From Closterium sp. NIES-65 (taxonomy: Eukaryota; Streptophyta; Zygnematophyceae; Desmidiales; Closteriaceae): a DNA stretch of 64,000 bases. A program made the translations under genes and the position numbers. The stretch spans positions 496,001-560,000 of the forward strand of contig CANXME010000233.1 in assembly GCA_948144175.1 (NCBI GenBank), written 5' to 3'. Below the pieces are notes generated by a model. The model did not search any database, was not told the origin of the DNA, and was given only the letters and a program-made list of their open reading frames with translations. The stretch's first letter is position 1. Each line of letters starts with the position of its first letter. Shown one piece after another: positions 56,209 to 64,000 of the stretch.

Positions 56209-56740
56209 CCTGGGTAAAAAAACCTAGGATCTTATGAAAATTTCAATACTAAAACCTGGGGGGTCTATACATATTGTATGATTTTTATATGACCCGGGGC
56301 ATAAATATGGTATTTTCTCCTGTAAGAAATATAAAAAGGATGCATGTTTGTGTGTTTTTAGAAGTTCAAAAGAGCACACATTGGCATCGAAAGTGGGTTG
56401 AAACACGATTGTGTTTACCCACGTGCATTTACCAGGTTGGCACCACTAACACTGTTGCAGAGATTTGGATTTACTAGCATGATTGGGGGTAAAGGAAAAA
56501 AATGCACGCATTTCATGACGCGACAGTCACGCAACCTCCTCGGCAAATGGATATCGTCAGTCTCCTCCGTTTCGTTACAAAAAAATGCGTCATTCTCTGT
56601 AGTTTCTATAAAACGGGGGCTCTTATAATGCTTTCGCCTCTAAAGGGGGGTATAACTTAAACATACCGTAATAAAAGACCCCACCCCGTATCAAAGACCC
56701 GGGGGGTCTTTAACTGCGGAGGGACTTTTGTCCGGGTGAT
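56209..56740. other. AT-rich stretch with possible DNA-transposon ends
   Basis: A base-composition change: AT-rich sequence with CCTGGGGGGTCTATA near 56,253 and CCCGGGGGGTCTTTA near 56,698, and a TACCGTA terminus at 56,664-56,670 followed by ATAAAAGACCCC. I infer debris of one or two small TIR elements. No convincing coding sequence. Confidence 0.35.
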
Positions 56741-57780
56741 TGTCAACGGGAGTTGGGTTTGACCTCGTCCTCGCTTGGGCGGAGCCGATTTCGTGGTCGG
56801 GTGTGAGAGGAGCAGCCGGCCTACAGCAATGGGCGAGCTGGTTGACGAGGAGGTCGACCTGCATGGGCGCCGACGTCAGGGTGGCGCCGAATTCTGGGAG
56901 GTCGACCTTGGAAGTCGTCCTGCGGAGGGCGTCAACTTGGTTACGCCAACTTGGGGGCAGCCAACTTGGGTGTTCGGCTGATGGACTGCTGGTCGACCTG
57001 GCGGTTGGTCGACCAGGCCTGCTGGTCGACTTGGCGGTTGGTCGACCAGACCTACTGGTCGACTTGCTGGTGGTCGACCAGACCTGGTGGTCGGCGAAGG
57101 AGGGGGCGACGTCGACCTCGACTCAGGACGCCGAGCAGTTGGGCGTCGAGTAGCTGGGCGTCAACTTGGTGACGCCGACTTCGGGTAGCCGACTTGGGTG
57201 GTCGGCCAACAACTGCGCTGGTCGACGTGGAGCTGGTCGACCAGGAGTGACGTCGACCTGGAGCTGGTCGACCAGGGGCGTGGTCGACCTGGTGAGGTCG
57301 ACTTGGGGTGGCCGTCGACTTGGGAGGTCGACAGGCACATATAGGTCGACGTGGTTGCCCGGTCGACCAGGTTACCTGGGTGACAAGGTTCTGCGGAGGA
57401 GTGCGACGGTCGCCCAGGCAAAGTTGGCGAGCCCGACCTCGGTGGTGGTATCCCGAGGTCGACGTGGCTGCTCAGATGCAGTCATCAGCGCCAGGTTGAC
57501 TTGGTGTGTGCGCTGTGCAGGTGACAAGGCTCAGCACGCCAATCATCTGCGAGCACCTACGCAGTTGGTGCACTGCTGTTCTGCGGGAACAACGCTGGCA
57601 CGCCATCAACCTGCAGTGTTGGCACGATGTCGACTTTGCACTGCTGGAGCGCGGTCGACCAAGTCGTGGTGGAATGCAGTCGACCATGCTGCGCTGGCAA
57701 TCGACCGACCTGCATGCTAGCTCTGATGTAGTCTTGCAATGCCAACTTCATTGTACCATTGTTGTCAATCTTTGCTAGTG
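56741..57780. repeat. GTCGAC-palindrome-rich repeat region
   Basis: About 1 kb packed with the 6-base palindrome GTCGAC, often inside GGTCGACC; I count about 23 between 56,848 and 57,670, against about 0.2 expected by chance. Short direct and inverted repeats (CTGGTCGAC, GGTCGACCAG) fill the gaps. A plus-strand frame at 56,740-57,153 crosses it, but its protein (LVDLAVGRPDLLVDL) merely mirrors the repeat. I do not recognise a gene or a family. Confidence 0.75.
56989..57087 (+). repeat. 33-bp tandem repeat, three copies
   Basis: Units start at 56,989, 57,022 and 57,055, each beginning CTGGTCGAC and containing TTGGTCGACCAG or a variant; the third is less regular. Confidence 0.75.
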
Positions 57781-57985
57781 GAACTCTTGCAATATCTCCC
57801 CGTGAATGTGCAAGCAGAGAGCACACGAGCAAACAACTAAGGAACGCAGAGATTATACGAGCACCCGTGCCTAACCCGTAGTCTAGCTCCCGTTGCAACA
57901 GTTATCTCTGCAGTGATTACGGTTTACTTGCTGTATTTTGCTATTTTTCTATTCCTGCTGGTTTACGCTTGCTAGGTTGTGTTCA
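57781..57985. other. No gene seen; merges into old copia 3' UTR
   Basis: Mostly unassigned sequence. Its last part (GCTTGCTAGGTTGTG, about 57,967-57,981) resembles the 3' UTR of D (ACTTGCTAGGTTGTAATC), so the old copia copy M probably begins in this stretch. Confidence 0.4.
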
Positions 57986-58115
57986 CAGTACCGTATGGCC
58001 TCGGATAGAAGCGCAGGCCTATGTTAAGCGCATGCGCTTGTATCTGGAGCAATGCGCTTATGGCCGATCCTCAATTATAAGCGCACCCCTTTGGAAATCT
58101 TGACTTCTTATAAGC
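57986..58115 (+). repeat. Left terminal region of the pogo-like element
   Basis: Terminal inverted repeat (CAGTACCGTA, then CGGATAGAAGCGCA) and subterminal motifs: TTAAGCGCATGCGCTT, ATGCGCTTA, TTATAAGCGCACCCC and CTTATAAGCGCACCC. About five AAGCGCA-type sites in 130 bp. Confidence 0.8.
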
Positions 58116-58270
58116 GCACCCTTTTAGTTAAAAAAAAAAGAACATCATTTTTTTTTACCTACCTAGCCTACATGTTTTAAACTTTCCATTAAGTTTGACA
58201 ATCACATACAAGGGTGGTCTCTGCTGTCCTGCACTACACACCTTTCAACCTGCCTAGTCTACCCTACTGC

Positions 58271-60521
58271 CTATTCTTCCTCCTCGTCCGACTCAGGCTC
58301 CGTGGAGTTGTTGCCCCAGAACCCATCTGCCTGGATGTCGTCGTCCACCTCCACCTCATGGGACAACTGGCACCTTCGGTGCGCCAGCACCAGTTTGTCT
58401 TCGCTCCCATCAAGGGCGTTGCTGATGCCGCAAGTGAGGAAGGCTTTCTTGATGAGGTCGGCGGGCACCGCCTTCCAGGCCCGTGAAATCCACTTGAGCA
58501 CCACCTCCGGAGGTGGTTTCTTGATGTTCCCTGCATCACACGGAGTGGGGCGGGGAAAACATGAGACAAGTAAACATGCATTCAAGCTCAAGATTTGCAG
58601 ACGGGAGCACATGCCGTCACTCACCTGCCGGGGTCAGGATGTTCATGCCGTCCTCCTCAAACCAATTCTGGTACTGCTGATGAATGCTTGCTTTGAAGCT
58701 CTTGTTGATTGACACATCGAGGGGCTGCAGGTCTGCCGTGCAACCCGCCGGAATGATAGCAGGCACGATGTTGAGCGCCGCGAATCTCGCCTTGACTTCT
58801 GGTGTCAGGTGACCGCGATACGAGTCGAGCACCAGCATGGCGCTACGACTCTGCAGGCCGAATTTCGGCTTCAGGAACGGCACCACGCCCGTGTTGAGCC
58901 ACTCGATGACGCCTGCGGCCTCCATCCACCCGTTCGCTTGGCAGCCGACCACAACATCTGCACGCAACGAAAAAGAACGGTTGACAACTCAGGTAGTAAC
59001 GGGAATAAACACGCGCGACGATCACTTACCGTTCGGGAAGTCACCCTTGGGGAGTGTCTTGCGCTTGAAAAACACCCACGGCTTCAGCTTCTCGCCTGTC
59101 GCCGTGCACGCAAGCATGACGGCCACTCTCTCCTTCTGGTACCCACCGCTGCGGATGGGCACCGACCTCACGCCCGTCTGCTCCACGGTGGTCGCCGCCG
59201 GCTTCTCCAACCACAGCGGTGTCTGGTCGGCGTTGATGATGTAGCGGTTGTCAATGTCGTATTCGTTCCGGGCGTCACGTACGTACTGCCAAAAATCCTT
59301 GCACTGCTCAGCCACGTCTGCGGAACAGGGAGAAAAGTACATGTAGTAAACCAAATTAGTATGACGCACAGGAGACATGCGAAAAAAAAAACTAAGCGTA
59401 ATCGGGATAAACCAAAATCAGCAGTAAACGACCCACTTACGCTCCTGTGTTTTCTGCGCCACCTTTGTTTTCATGCGCACGCTGAGGTTCCACCGCCTGC
59501 GGAACCGCTCCGTCCACCGCTGACTGCCTTTCCACTTGACGTCCGGGTATAGAACCTTCATCACTTCTTTGGACCACTCTTGCAGCCGGCCGACCGAAAC
59601 CGCAACTCCGCGGCGTCGCCAGTCGAGGAGTTGCGCGTACACCTTTAACTCCATGGGGCGGTACCAAGACGACCTCCCGCGCCCGTGAAGTCGCATCCGT
59701 GCTCCGTGTGCAGCCTTGAGCGCCTCCGCTTGGGCTTTCCATTCTGTCAGACATTTTCGGTGTATGCCTGACTCCCGCGCCACTTCGCTCACCGAAGCCG
59801 CAAGCTCGAGCCGGACGAGCCACCTCAACTTCTCCTGGGCGGTGTAGCACTGCCGCTTATGTTGATTCAGCTTGTGCCTGGGGGAGGGGGGGCGGGCATC
59901 TCGATTCTCGGTAGACGGGTGGGGGCGTTTTTTGTTAAGGGGCGGATACGTCGGTACCGGCATCTTCGCGCGTGGTGCGTCGCGCCACCAGGACTCCACA
60001 CCGTCCTCGTCCTCGTCACGGTCGGGGAACACGTCTTCCTCGTCGCCCGCTGCACCGTCGCCACCAGCTTCACCGTCGCCTCCAGCTTCGCCGGCGCCGC
60101 TGTCATGTTTGTCGGTAGCCACATCATCGTCGGCGCCCACAGCCGACTCATCCCACGCGCAGACTTCTGGTTGTCCCCACTGTGGTGCGGTCGCTGGAGC
60201 TTGGATGCGTGCATCGAGGGCCTTGGGTGTGTCCGCTTCAGCCAACCATTCGTCGAACGTGGCTGGTAAATACAGTTGGAGCACGGGCCGTTGGTGAGCA
60301 CCTGCCGTAGCAAAAGCAGGCGGATTCGGAGGAGCGGGAGGTGCGGGAGGAGCGGGTGGAGCAGGGGGTGCAGGGGGAGCAGGAGGAGCAGGGGGTGCAG
60401 GGGGATCCGGTGGCACTGGAGGCGCTGGTGGCTCACGGGTATACCACCCGTCCTCGGTAAGTCGCCATGTGCGGCGTGGTTTCTTCTTGAAGAGGATGTG
60501 AGTCCCACTAAATTCCGCCAT
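58271..60521 (-). CDS. Pogo-like transposase with CENP-B-type HTH and DD35D core
   Basis: Cut-and-paste transposase, expected to bind the terminal repeats and act in the nucleus. Four exons fit by frame and GT-AG signals: 60,521-59,441, 59,317-59,030, 58,957-58,625 and 58,530-58,271, giving about 653 residues. The introns (123, 72 and 94 bp) are all phase 1. Order: N-terminal segment (MAEFSGTHILFKKK), proline-rich run (about 31-67), acidic stretch (about 130-180), psq-like HTH (about 216-268), CENPB-type HTH (about 287-352), then the DDE domain with catalytic Asp in NADQT (about 391), VLDSYRG (about 501) and LQPLD (about 537). The last two are 35 residues apart, the pogo DD35D spacing. The tail ends in EPESDEEEE, an acidic end typical of pogo. 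No break is seen, so it may be functional. A domesticated host gene is less likely because the terminal repeats remain. Confidence 0.87.
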
Positions 60522-60949
60522 GGCTTCGCCTGCCAGGCGGGCTAGACAGGAAACTGAATGAAAAAATTAGAGACGAGGGTGAAGAAATGGGCAACGACGG
60601 GGACCCCTGCTGCGTGGCGGCTTGGGTTCCTCGTCGATGACAGGCAGGAAACCCCCGCCCACTCCCGTAGAGGCGCCTGCGTGGCAGCATCTACGCTGCG
60701 CTGGCAGGGAATCTTGCCGAACCTTCGAGATGGTTCTGCCCGAATGCACATGCTACGCAGCGCATGCGACTCTGATTGGGCCGCACGACAACATCCTCGT
60801 CACGGCTGTCACATTCGATGTTTCCAGACAACATTGTGCGGTGGGAAACCGAACCGCTGCGGTTTCTGCCTGAAAACCATGCACGATCCCACTTGGTGCA
60901 TGGTCGGTTGAATTCGCCTTATTGAGAGCTTCACAATGGTGTGTTCAAA

Positions 60950-61081
60950 ATTGATTTTCATTTTTCCCTTTATACAAGCGCATGCGCTTATAAATCTGAC
61001 TCAATTATAAGCGCACCCCCCCAAAAAACAATGTTTTATTATAAGCGCAGGTGCGCTTCTATCCGGGGTATTACGGTACTG
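60950..61081 (-). repeat. Right terminal region of the pogo-like element
   Basis: Mirror of the left end: AAGCGCATGCGCTTATA, ATTATAAGCGCACCCC, ATTATAAGCGCAGGTGCGCTT and finally TATCCGGGGTATTACGGTACTG written in pieces (TATCCGGGG at 61,060-61,068, TACGGTACTG at 61,072-61,081). Confidence 0.8.
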
Positions 61082-61239
61082 CTTTTGTTGTTATAACACT
61101 GCCTGTGAACTGGCCTTGTGGCTGCTTGCTTGTGCTTTAACTGTGTGGTGATCTTGAGATTTACCCTTAGCTTTGCTTCTCTCTTGATTGGTCTTGTGAC
61201 CATCTATGTTTGTTGCCCTTCACTTAGCCTATTTTGGAG

Positions 61240-61356
61240 TGTTAAAATATATTTATGTATTGAAGTAGACAATAGGGAGTACAACCCTTCTAGGGTTTGG
61301 GTATATGTTTCTGAACTCTTGCTAGTGAATCCATTCCAATAATCTCCTTTCTAACA
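61240..61356 (+). repeat. LTR of copia remnant M
   Basis: About 117 bp, TGTTAAAATAT to TTTCTAACA, with the copia LTR core in decayed form (AGGGAGTACAACCC, TTCTAGGGTTTG). Confidence 0.65.
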
Positions 61357-61369
61357 GCACCAGATTTTC

Positions 61370-61413
61370 TTATAAGCGCAGGTGTGCTTATATCCGGGGT
61401 AATACGTAGGTAT
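61370..61413. mobile_element. Solo end of a pogo-like element
   Basis: CTTATAAGCGCAGGTGTGC, then TTATATCCGGGGTAATACG, matches the right end of the 57,986-61,081 element almost base for base. No partner end is in view, so it is a truncated or non-autonomous copy. Confidence 0.65.
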
Positions 61414-61770
61414 GTGCAGGGGAATGCGGGGGCCAGTACATAAAAAACACACTGAAATAAGAGAAATTAGCGTAAAAAACCTGACTACTGAAAGCCTGCA
61501 GCACACCATATGTTGTGCTCTGAGCTGTTGTGTTTCTGCAGCTCCTGCCATCAACTCCATCACTAACCACCCCTCTCCTGCTCATCCTTTATCGTTGCCG
61601 CTTGTTAATCTCCTGCTCCTGCAGTGTACATCCGAAACATTGCTTCTCAGAATGTGCACTAGGCTTCTTTCAACAGCTCCAGCAAGACGAAAGAGCATCA
61701 CACTGCAGAGATGACTTACAGGTATGTACATAACAGCCGCCGGTACTGCATCCAATTGCGCGTGCTGCTG
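61414..61770. other. No gene recognised; 3' flank of the dikinase regulatory protein gene
   Basis: About 360 bp after the stop codon of the minus-strand host gene; it should contain that gene's 3' UTR and end-processing signal. Splice-like strings occur (TTTCTGCAG at 61,531, CAGGTATGT at 61,721 on the plus strand), but I cannot tie them to a gene. No repeat seen. Confidence 0.4.
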
Positions 61771-63978
61771 TCAGTAGCAGCGTGTGACGAATGGCACCGC
61801 GTGAAGGTTCATGCGCTCGTGGTAAATGCGAAGAATGAGTGCCGCTGTCTCCTCGATAGGCCTCCCTGTCACGTCTGCCCACCCATGCATGCACGCACCC
61901 AGCAACAGCAACAGCAACGGCAAGCGCAAGTCATGCATACAGACACGCACATACATGACAGTTCCAATGCCAAAACAGCACACACTTGCAATGTGCAGCA
62001 CTGCGCAAGCCATAAAGAGCCCTCGCAGCAGCTATCCGCAGAGAAGAATGCGGCGAGAGATAAGAGCATAAGGAGTGTTGCGGCCTACAAGCAGCATGGG
62101 GTGGAGCATACCAATGAGGGGCCAGAGGGGGTGCAGGGAAAAGAGGTCATCAGCCGCCTCCAGCTCGCCCCTCACATGCTCCGCACTGCAGTACCTCCCT
62201 CCCCCTCCCATGCCCTCTCCATACGCCGCCCCCCTCTCCCCTCTTCCCCACGCGGACCTCTCCCTCCCTGCGCCGCGGTGCGGCTGCTGCGGCAGCAAGC
62301 CCAGGCGCTGGTAGCGTGTGCAGCGGATGGCGGCGAGAGTGGGAGCGGCGATGGTGAGGGCGAAGACGCGGCGCTGGTCCACGTGGTCTGCCTGCAGCAG
62401 CTCTGCTGGTGGCGCCACCCCCGGCACCAGCGGCACATTCGCCACCTGCACATGCGCGTGGGCACGCCGTGGGGTGAGCAGGCCATGGGGTGGGGCAGGG
62501 GGGCACGGGAAGAATATGAACTTAGAACGCCAGGCTTATGGCTCCAAATGGTGCTGTCAGTACTAGGAATGTACACCTGGCGTCAATCACAGCAACGTGA
62601 GAGACAGTGGTTCTGGAGGCGTAGTAAGAATAGTGAGGCTTCACAGAAATGGAGAAGGAAAGCTCTTAGTAGATGATTAAGGTCCTCAAACAAACAGCAA
62701 CCTGGAGCATCGGAAGCACGTTGAACAAGGAAACAGAGCACGCAGCGAGGGAAATAAGGAACGACGGTATCAGGGAAACAGCTGAGCGCAACTAGGGAAA
62801 CAGCTGAGCGCAACGAGGGAAACAGCTGAGCGCAACGAGGGAAACAGCTGAGCGCAACGAGGGAAACAGCTGAGCGCAACGAGGGAAACAGCTGAGCGCA
62901 ACGAGGGAAACATGTACATCCTGTTGCCCAGACTGACAGCATAAGGCGAGTGGGGTGACCTTATAGCCCATGTGCGCAAGGTGCATGGAGAGCGGGGTCT
63001 TGCCGGTGCGGGACACGCCCACGAGAATGATGTCCGCCTGCCCCAGGTTCCGCGGCAGGGCTCCATCGTCCTGCCTGCTCGCAGCACGCCACGCATGCAG
63101 GCGCACACACAGGGGAGCAGAGGCGCACACACAGGGGAGCAGAGGCGCACACACAGGGGAGCAGAGGCGCACACACAGGGGAGCAGAGGCGCACACACAG
63201 GGGAGCAGAGGCGCACACACAGGGGAGCAGAGGCGCACACACAGGGGAGCAGAGGCGCACACACAGGGGAGCAGAGGCGCACACACAGGGGAGCAGAGGC
63301 GCACACACAGGGGAGCAGAGGCGCACACACAGGGGAGCAGAGGCGCACACACAGGGGAGCAGAGGCGCACACACAGGGGAGCAGAGGCGCACACACAGGG
63401 GAGCAGAGGCGCACACACAGGGGAGCAGAGGCGCACACACAGGGGAGCAGAGGCGCACACACAGGGAGGCGAGTGCAGTGAGTGGTAAGAGCAGAGGCGC
63501 ACAACAGCAGCTGCAGCGCCTTGGCTTGCACACTGCCAAGGTGCCTGCCCTGCACTACACTGCACGGGAGGTGCTGATGATTTGCTGTGAGACGTGGCAC
63601 AGCAGGTGCAGACACGGTAGAGAGCGAGACACACAGGAGGAAGCACAGGGGAGCAGCAAGCAGCAAGCAAGCAGGGGGGGCGAGCGAGACACACCGGATG
63701 GTGAACTCCACCGCCTCGATGCGCCGGAAATACTCCTCGCCCAGCTCCCCCACACGCTTGCCCCCTGCGCCTTGCCCCGTACCCACTGCATCCACGCCCA
63801 TATGCTCCCCCACAGCCGTCAGCAGCGGCCCCAGTAGGTCCACTGCTGCCACGTGCAGCGCCGCTGCTGTGTGCGTGGCGGTGTGGCGCAGAGCAGGGTC
63901 GGCGAGCGAGTGCACGAGGAGTGCACCGCTTGATGCAGCCATGTGGATGATAGCGAGGAGAGACGCCGTGTCTGTGAC
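61771..63978 (-). CDS. Pyruvate,phosphate dikinase regulatory protein, last four exons
   Basis: Bifunctional Ser/Thr kinase-phosphatase of the DUF299/PPPase family, which switches plastid pyruvate,phosphate dikinase off and on by ADP-dependent phosphorylation and by dephosphorylation. Exons (minus strand): 63,978-63,695, 63,074-62,960, 62,445-62,112 and 61,874-61,771. Frames join exactly (introns of phase 2, 0 and 1) to 278 residues and a TGA. The first visible exon follows an acceptor CAG, so upstream exons with the start and transit peptide are outside the window. Family signatures: [40 protein letters not shown] (P-loop-like, about residues 109-124 of the visible part), [30 protein letters not shown] and [14 protein letters not shown] near the end. 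A glycine/arginine-rich insert of about 30 residues lies before EHVRGE. No break is seen. It is the only host gene in the window. Confidence 0.93.
62446..62959 (-). other. Intron of the dikinase regulatory protein gene
   Basis: 514 bp; donor GTCACC after AAG of GYK, acceptor TGTGCAG before GTGGCGAATG. Phase 0. Contains the 62,772-62,912 minisatellite. Confidence 0.85.
62772..62912 (+). repeat. Intronic minisatellite, 22-bp unit, about 6.4 copies
   Basis: Units start at 62,772 and every 22 bases to 62,904; each begins AGGGAAACAGCTGAGC and ends GCAACG, nearly without variation; the last is partial. Six full units plus nine bases. Confidence 0.95.
63075..63694 (-). other. Intron of the dikinase regulatory protein gene
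   Basis: 620 bp; donor GTGTGTCTCG after ACC ATC CG, acceptor GCGAGCAG before GCAGGACGATGG. Phase 2. The 63,099-63,467 minisatellite begins 24 bases from the acceptor-side exon. Confidence 0.85.
63099..63467 (+). repeat. Intronic minisatellite, 22-bp unit, about 16.8 copies
   Basis: Units start at 63,099 and every 22 bases; each begins AGGCGCACACAC and ends AGGGGAGCAG. Sixteen full, nearly identical units and one partial. Because 66 bases are three units, all six frames read through as a 22-residue repeat, which is not a protein signal. Confidence 0.95.
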
Positions 63979-64000
63979 CTGAGGGGTGGGGCGAGAGGGA

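Larger units (their letters stand above)
57986..61081 (-). mobile_element. Pogo-like (Tc1/mariner superfamily) DNA transposon
   Basis: A 3.1-kb element with matching ends. The left end reads CAGTACCGTA and the right end TACGGTACTG, and inside both is CGGATAGAAGCGCA. If the target duplication is the usual TA, the element proper is 57,991-61,076, flanked by TA at 57,989-57,990 and 61,077-61,078. Multiple copies of a TATAAGCGCA motif lie inside both ends and may bind transposase. It encodes one four-exon transposase and sits in copia remnant M. Confidence 0.85.
57930..61356 (+). mobile_element. Copia remnant M (3' UTR and LTR) split by the pogo-like element
   Basis: The two flanks of the pogo-like element join into one copia 3' UTR: before it GCTTGCTAGGTTGTG, after it CTGTGAACTGGCC, CTTGTGGC and GGTCTTGTGACC, ending in an LTR at 61,240-61,356. 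The left limit is approximate. Without a second LTR it is undated, but it is well diverged from the other copies. Broken fragment. Confidence 0.65.

Noticed and set aside
56740-57153. A small host protein with LVDLAVGRPDLL repeats
   Set aside because: The repeats mirror the GTCGAC DNA repeat, other frames are also open, and no start context or introns support a gene.
61711-62676. A 321-codon plus-strand frame opposite the host gene
   Set aside because: It is antisense to two confirmed exons and their introns, has Gln/Arg-rich composition and resembles no family I know; a GC-rich shadow.
63099-63467. CRISPR-like array of 22-bp direct repeats
   Set aside because: The repeats are contiguous with no unique spacers and lie in an intron of a eukaryotic gene; this is a minisatellite.
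62770-63942. A 390-residue minus-strand frame rich in [10 protein letters not shown] repeats as a repeat protein
   Set aside because: It reads straight through an intron. The exon parts at its ends match the dikinase regulatory protein and are joined by GT-AG introns with consistent phases; the repeat part is the translated minisatellite.

Overview
The window is eukaryotic and comes from the green lineage: a GC-rich plant or alga, with a GC-rich streptophyte alga as a low-confidence guess. Two things support this. The only host gene I can establish, at the right end, is a pyruvate,phosphate dikinase regulatory protein (a plastid enzyme of plants and algae) split by GT-AG introns. The rest is dominated by Ty1/copia LTR elements with one long gag-pol frame and Ty3/gypsy elements. 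I see no CRISPR array, rRNA gene or functional tRNA gene.

Layout. From 1 to about 49,080 lie two head-to-head Ty3/gypsy fossils: H on the minus strand (5' LTR 26,561-26,888, running left out of the window) and I on the plus strand (5' LTR 27,010-27,355, running right to about 49,080). Both are filled with later insertions. H holds copia F (377-4,170, itself cut by copia G at 1-376) and copia A (7,167-24,889), and A holds copia B (12,337-22,792). I holds copia C (28,067-35,447, whole-looking, identical LTRs, 2,055-codon frame), D (35,663-41,450), E (42,098-46,976) and a 345-bp TRIM (48,303-48,647). Most insertions are proved by matching 5-bp target duplications: GCGAG for A, GATAA for B, GTTTC for C, GCAAG for D, CGCCG for E, CCCAC for the TRIM.

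From 49,081 to 55,797 is copia J, interrupted by K, a 1.2-kb non-autonomous LTR element. From 55,798 to 57,985 are DNA-transposon ends, a copia remnant, an AT-rich stretch and a striking block packed with the palindrome GTCGAC. From 57,986 to 61,081 is an apparently intact pogo-like DNA transposon with a four-exon DD35D transposase, sitting in the 3' part of an old copia copy whose LTR is at 61,240-61,356. From 61,771 to 63,978 on the minus strand are the last four exons of the dikinase regulatory protein gene. Its introns carry two unrelated minisatellites, both with a 22-bp period.

Observations most worth checking: the TRIM whose 5' LTR/primer-site junction reads as a tRNA-like Pol III promoter; a hairpin plus GGGCCC palindrome just after the primer binding site of every copia 5' end here; a conserved hairpin enclosing the polypurine tract; a non-canonical Gag zinc motif and an LREWY motif recurring in Gag and Pol; the GTCGAC block; and the twin 22-bp minisatellites. 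All statements come from reading by eye; no database search or folding program was run.
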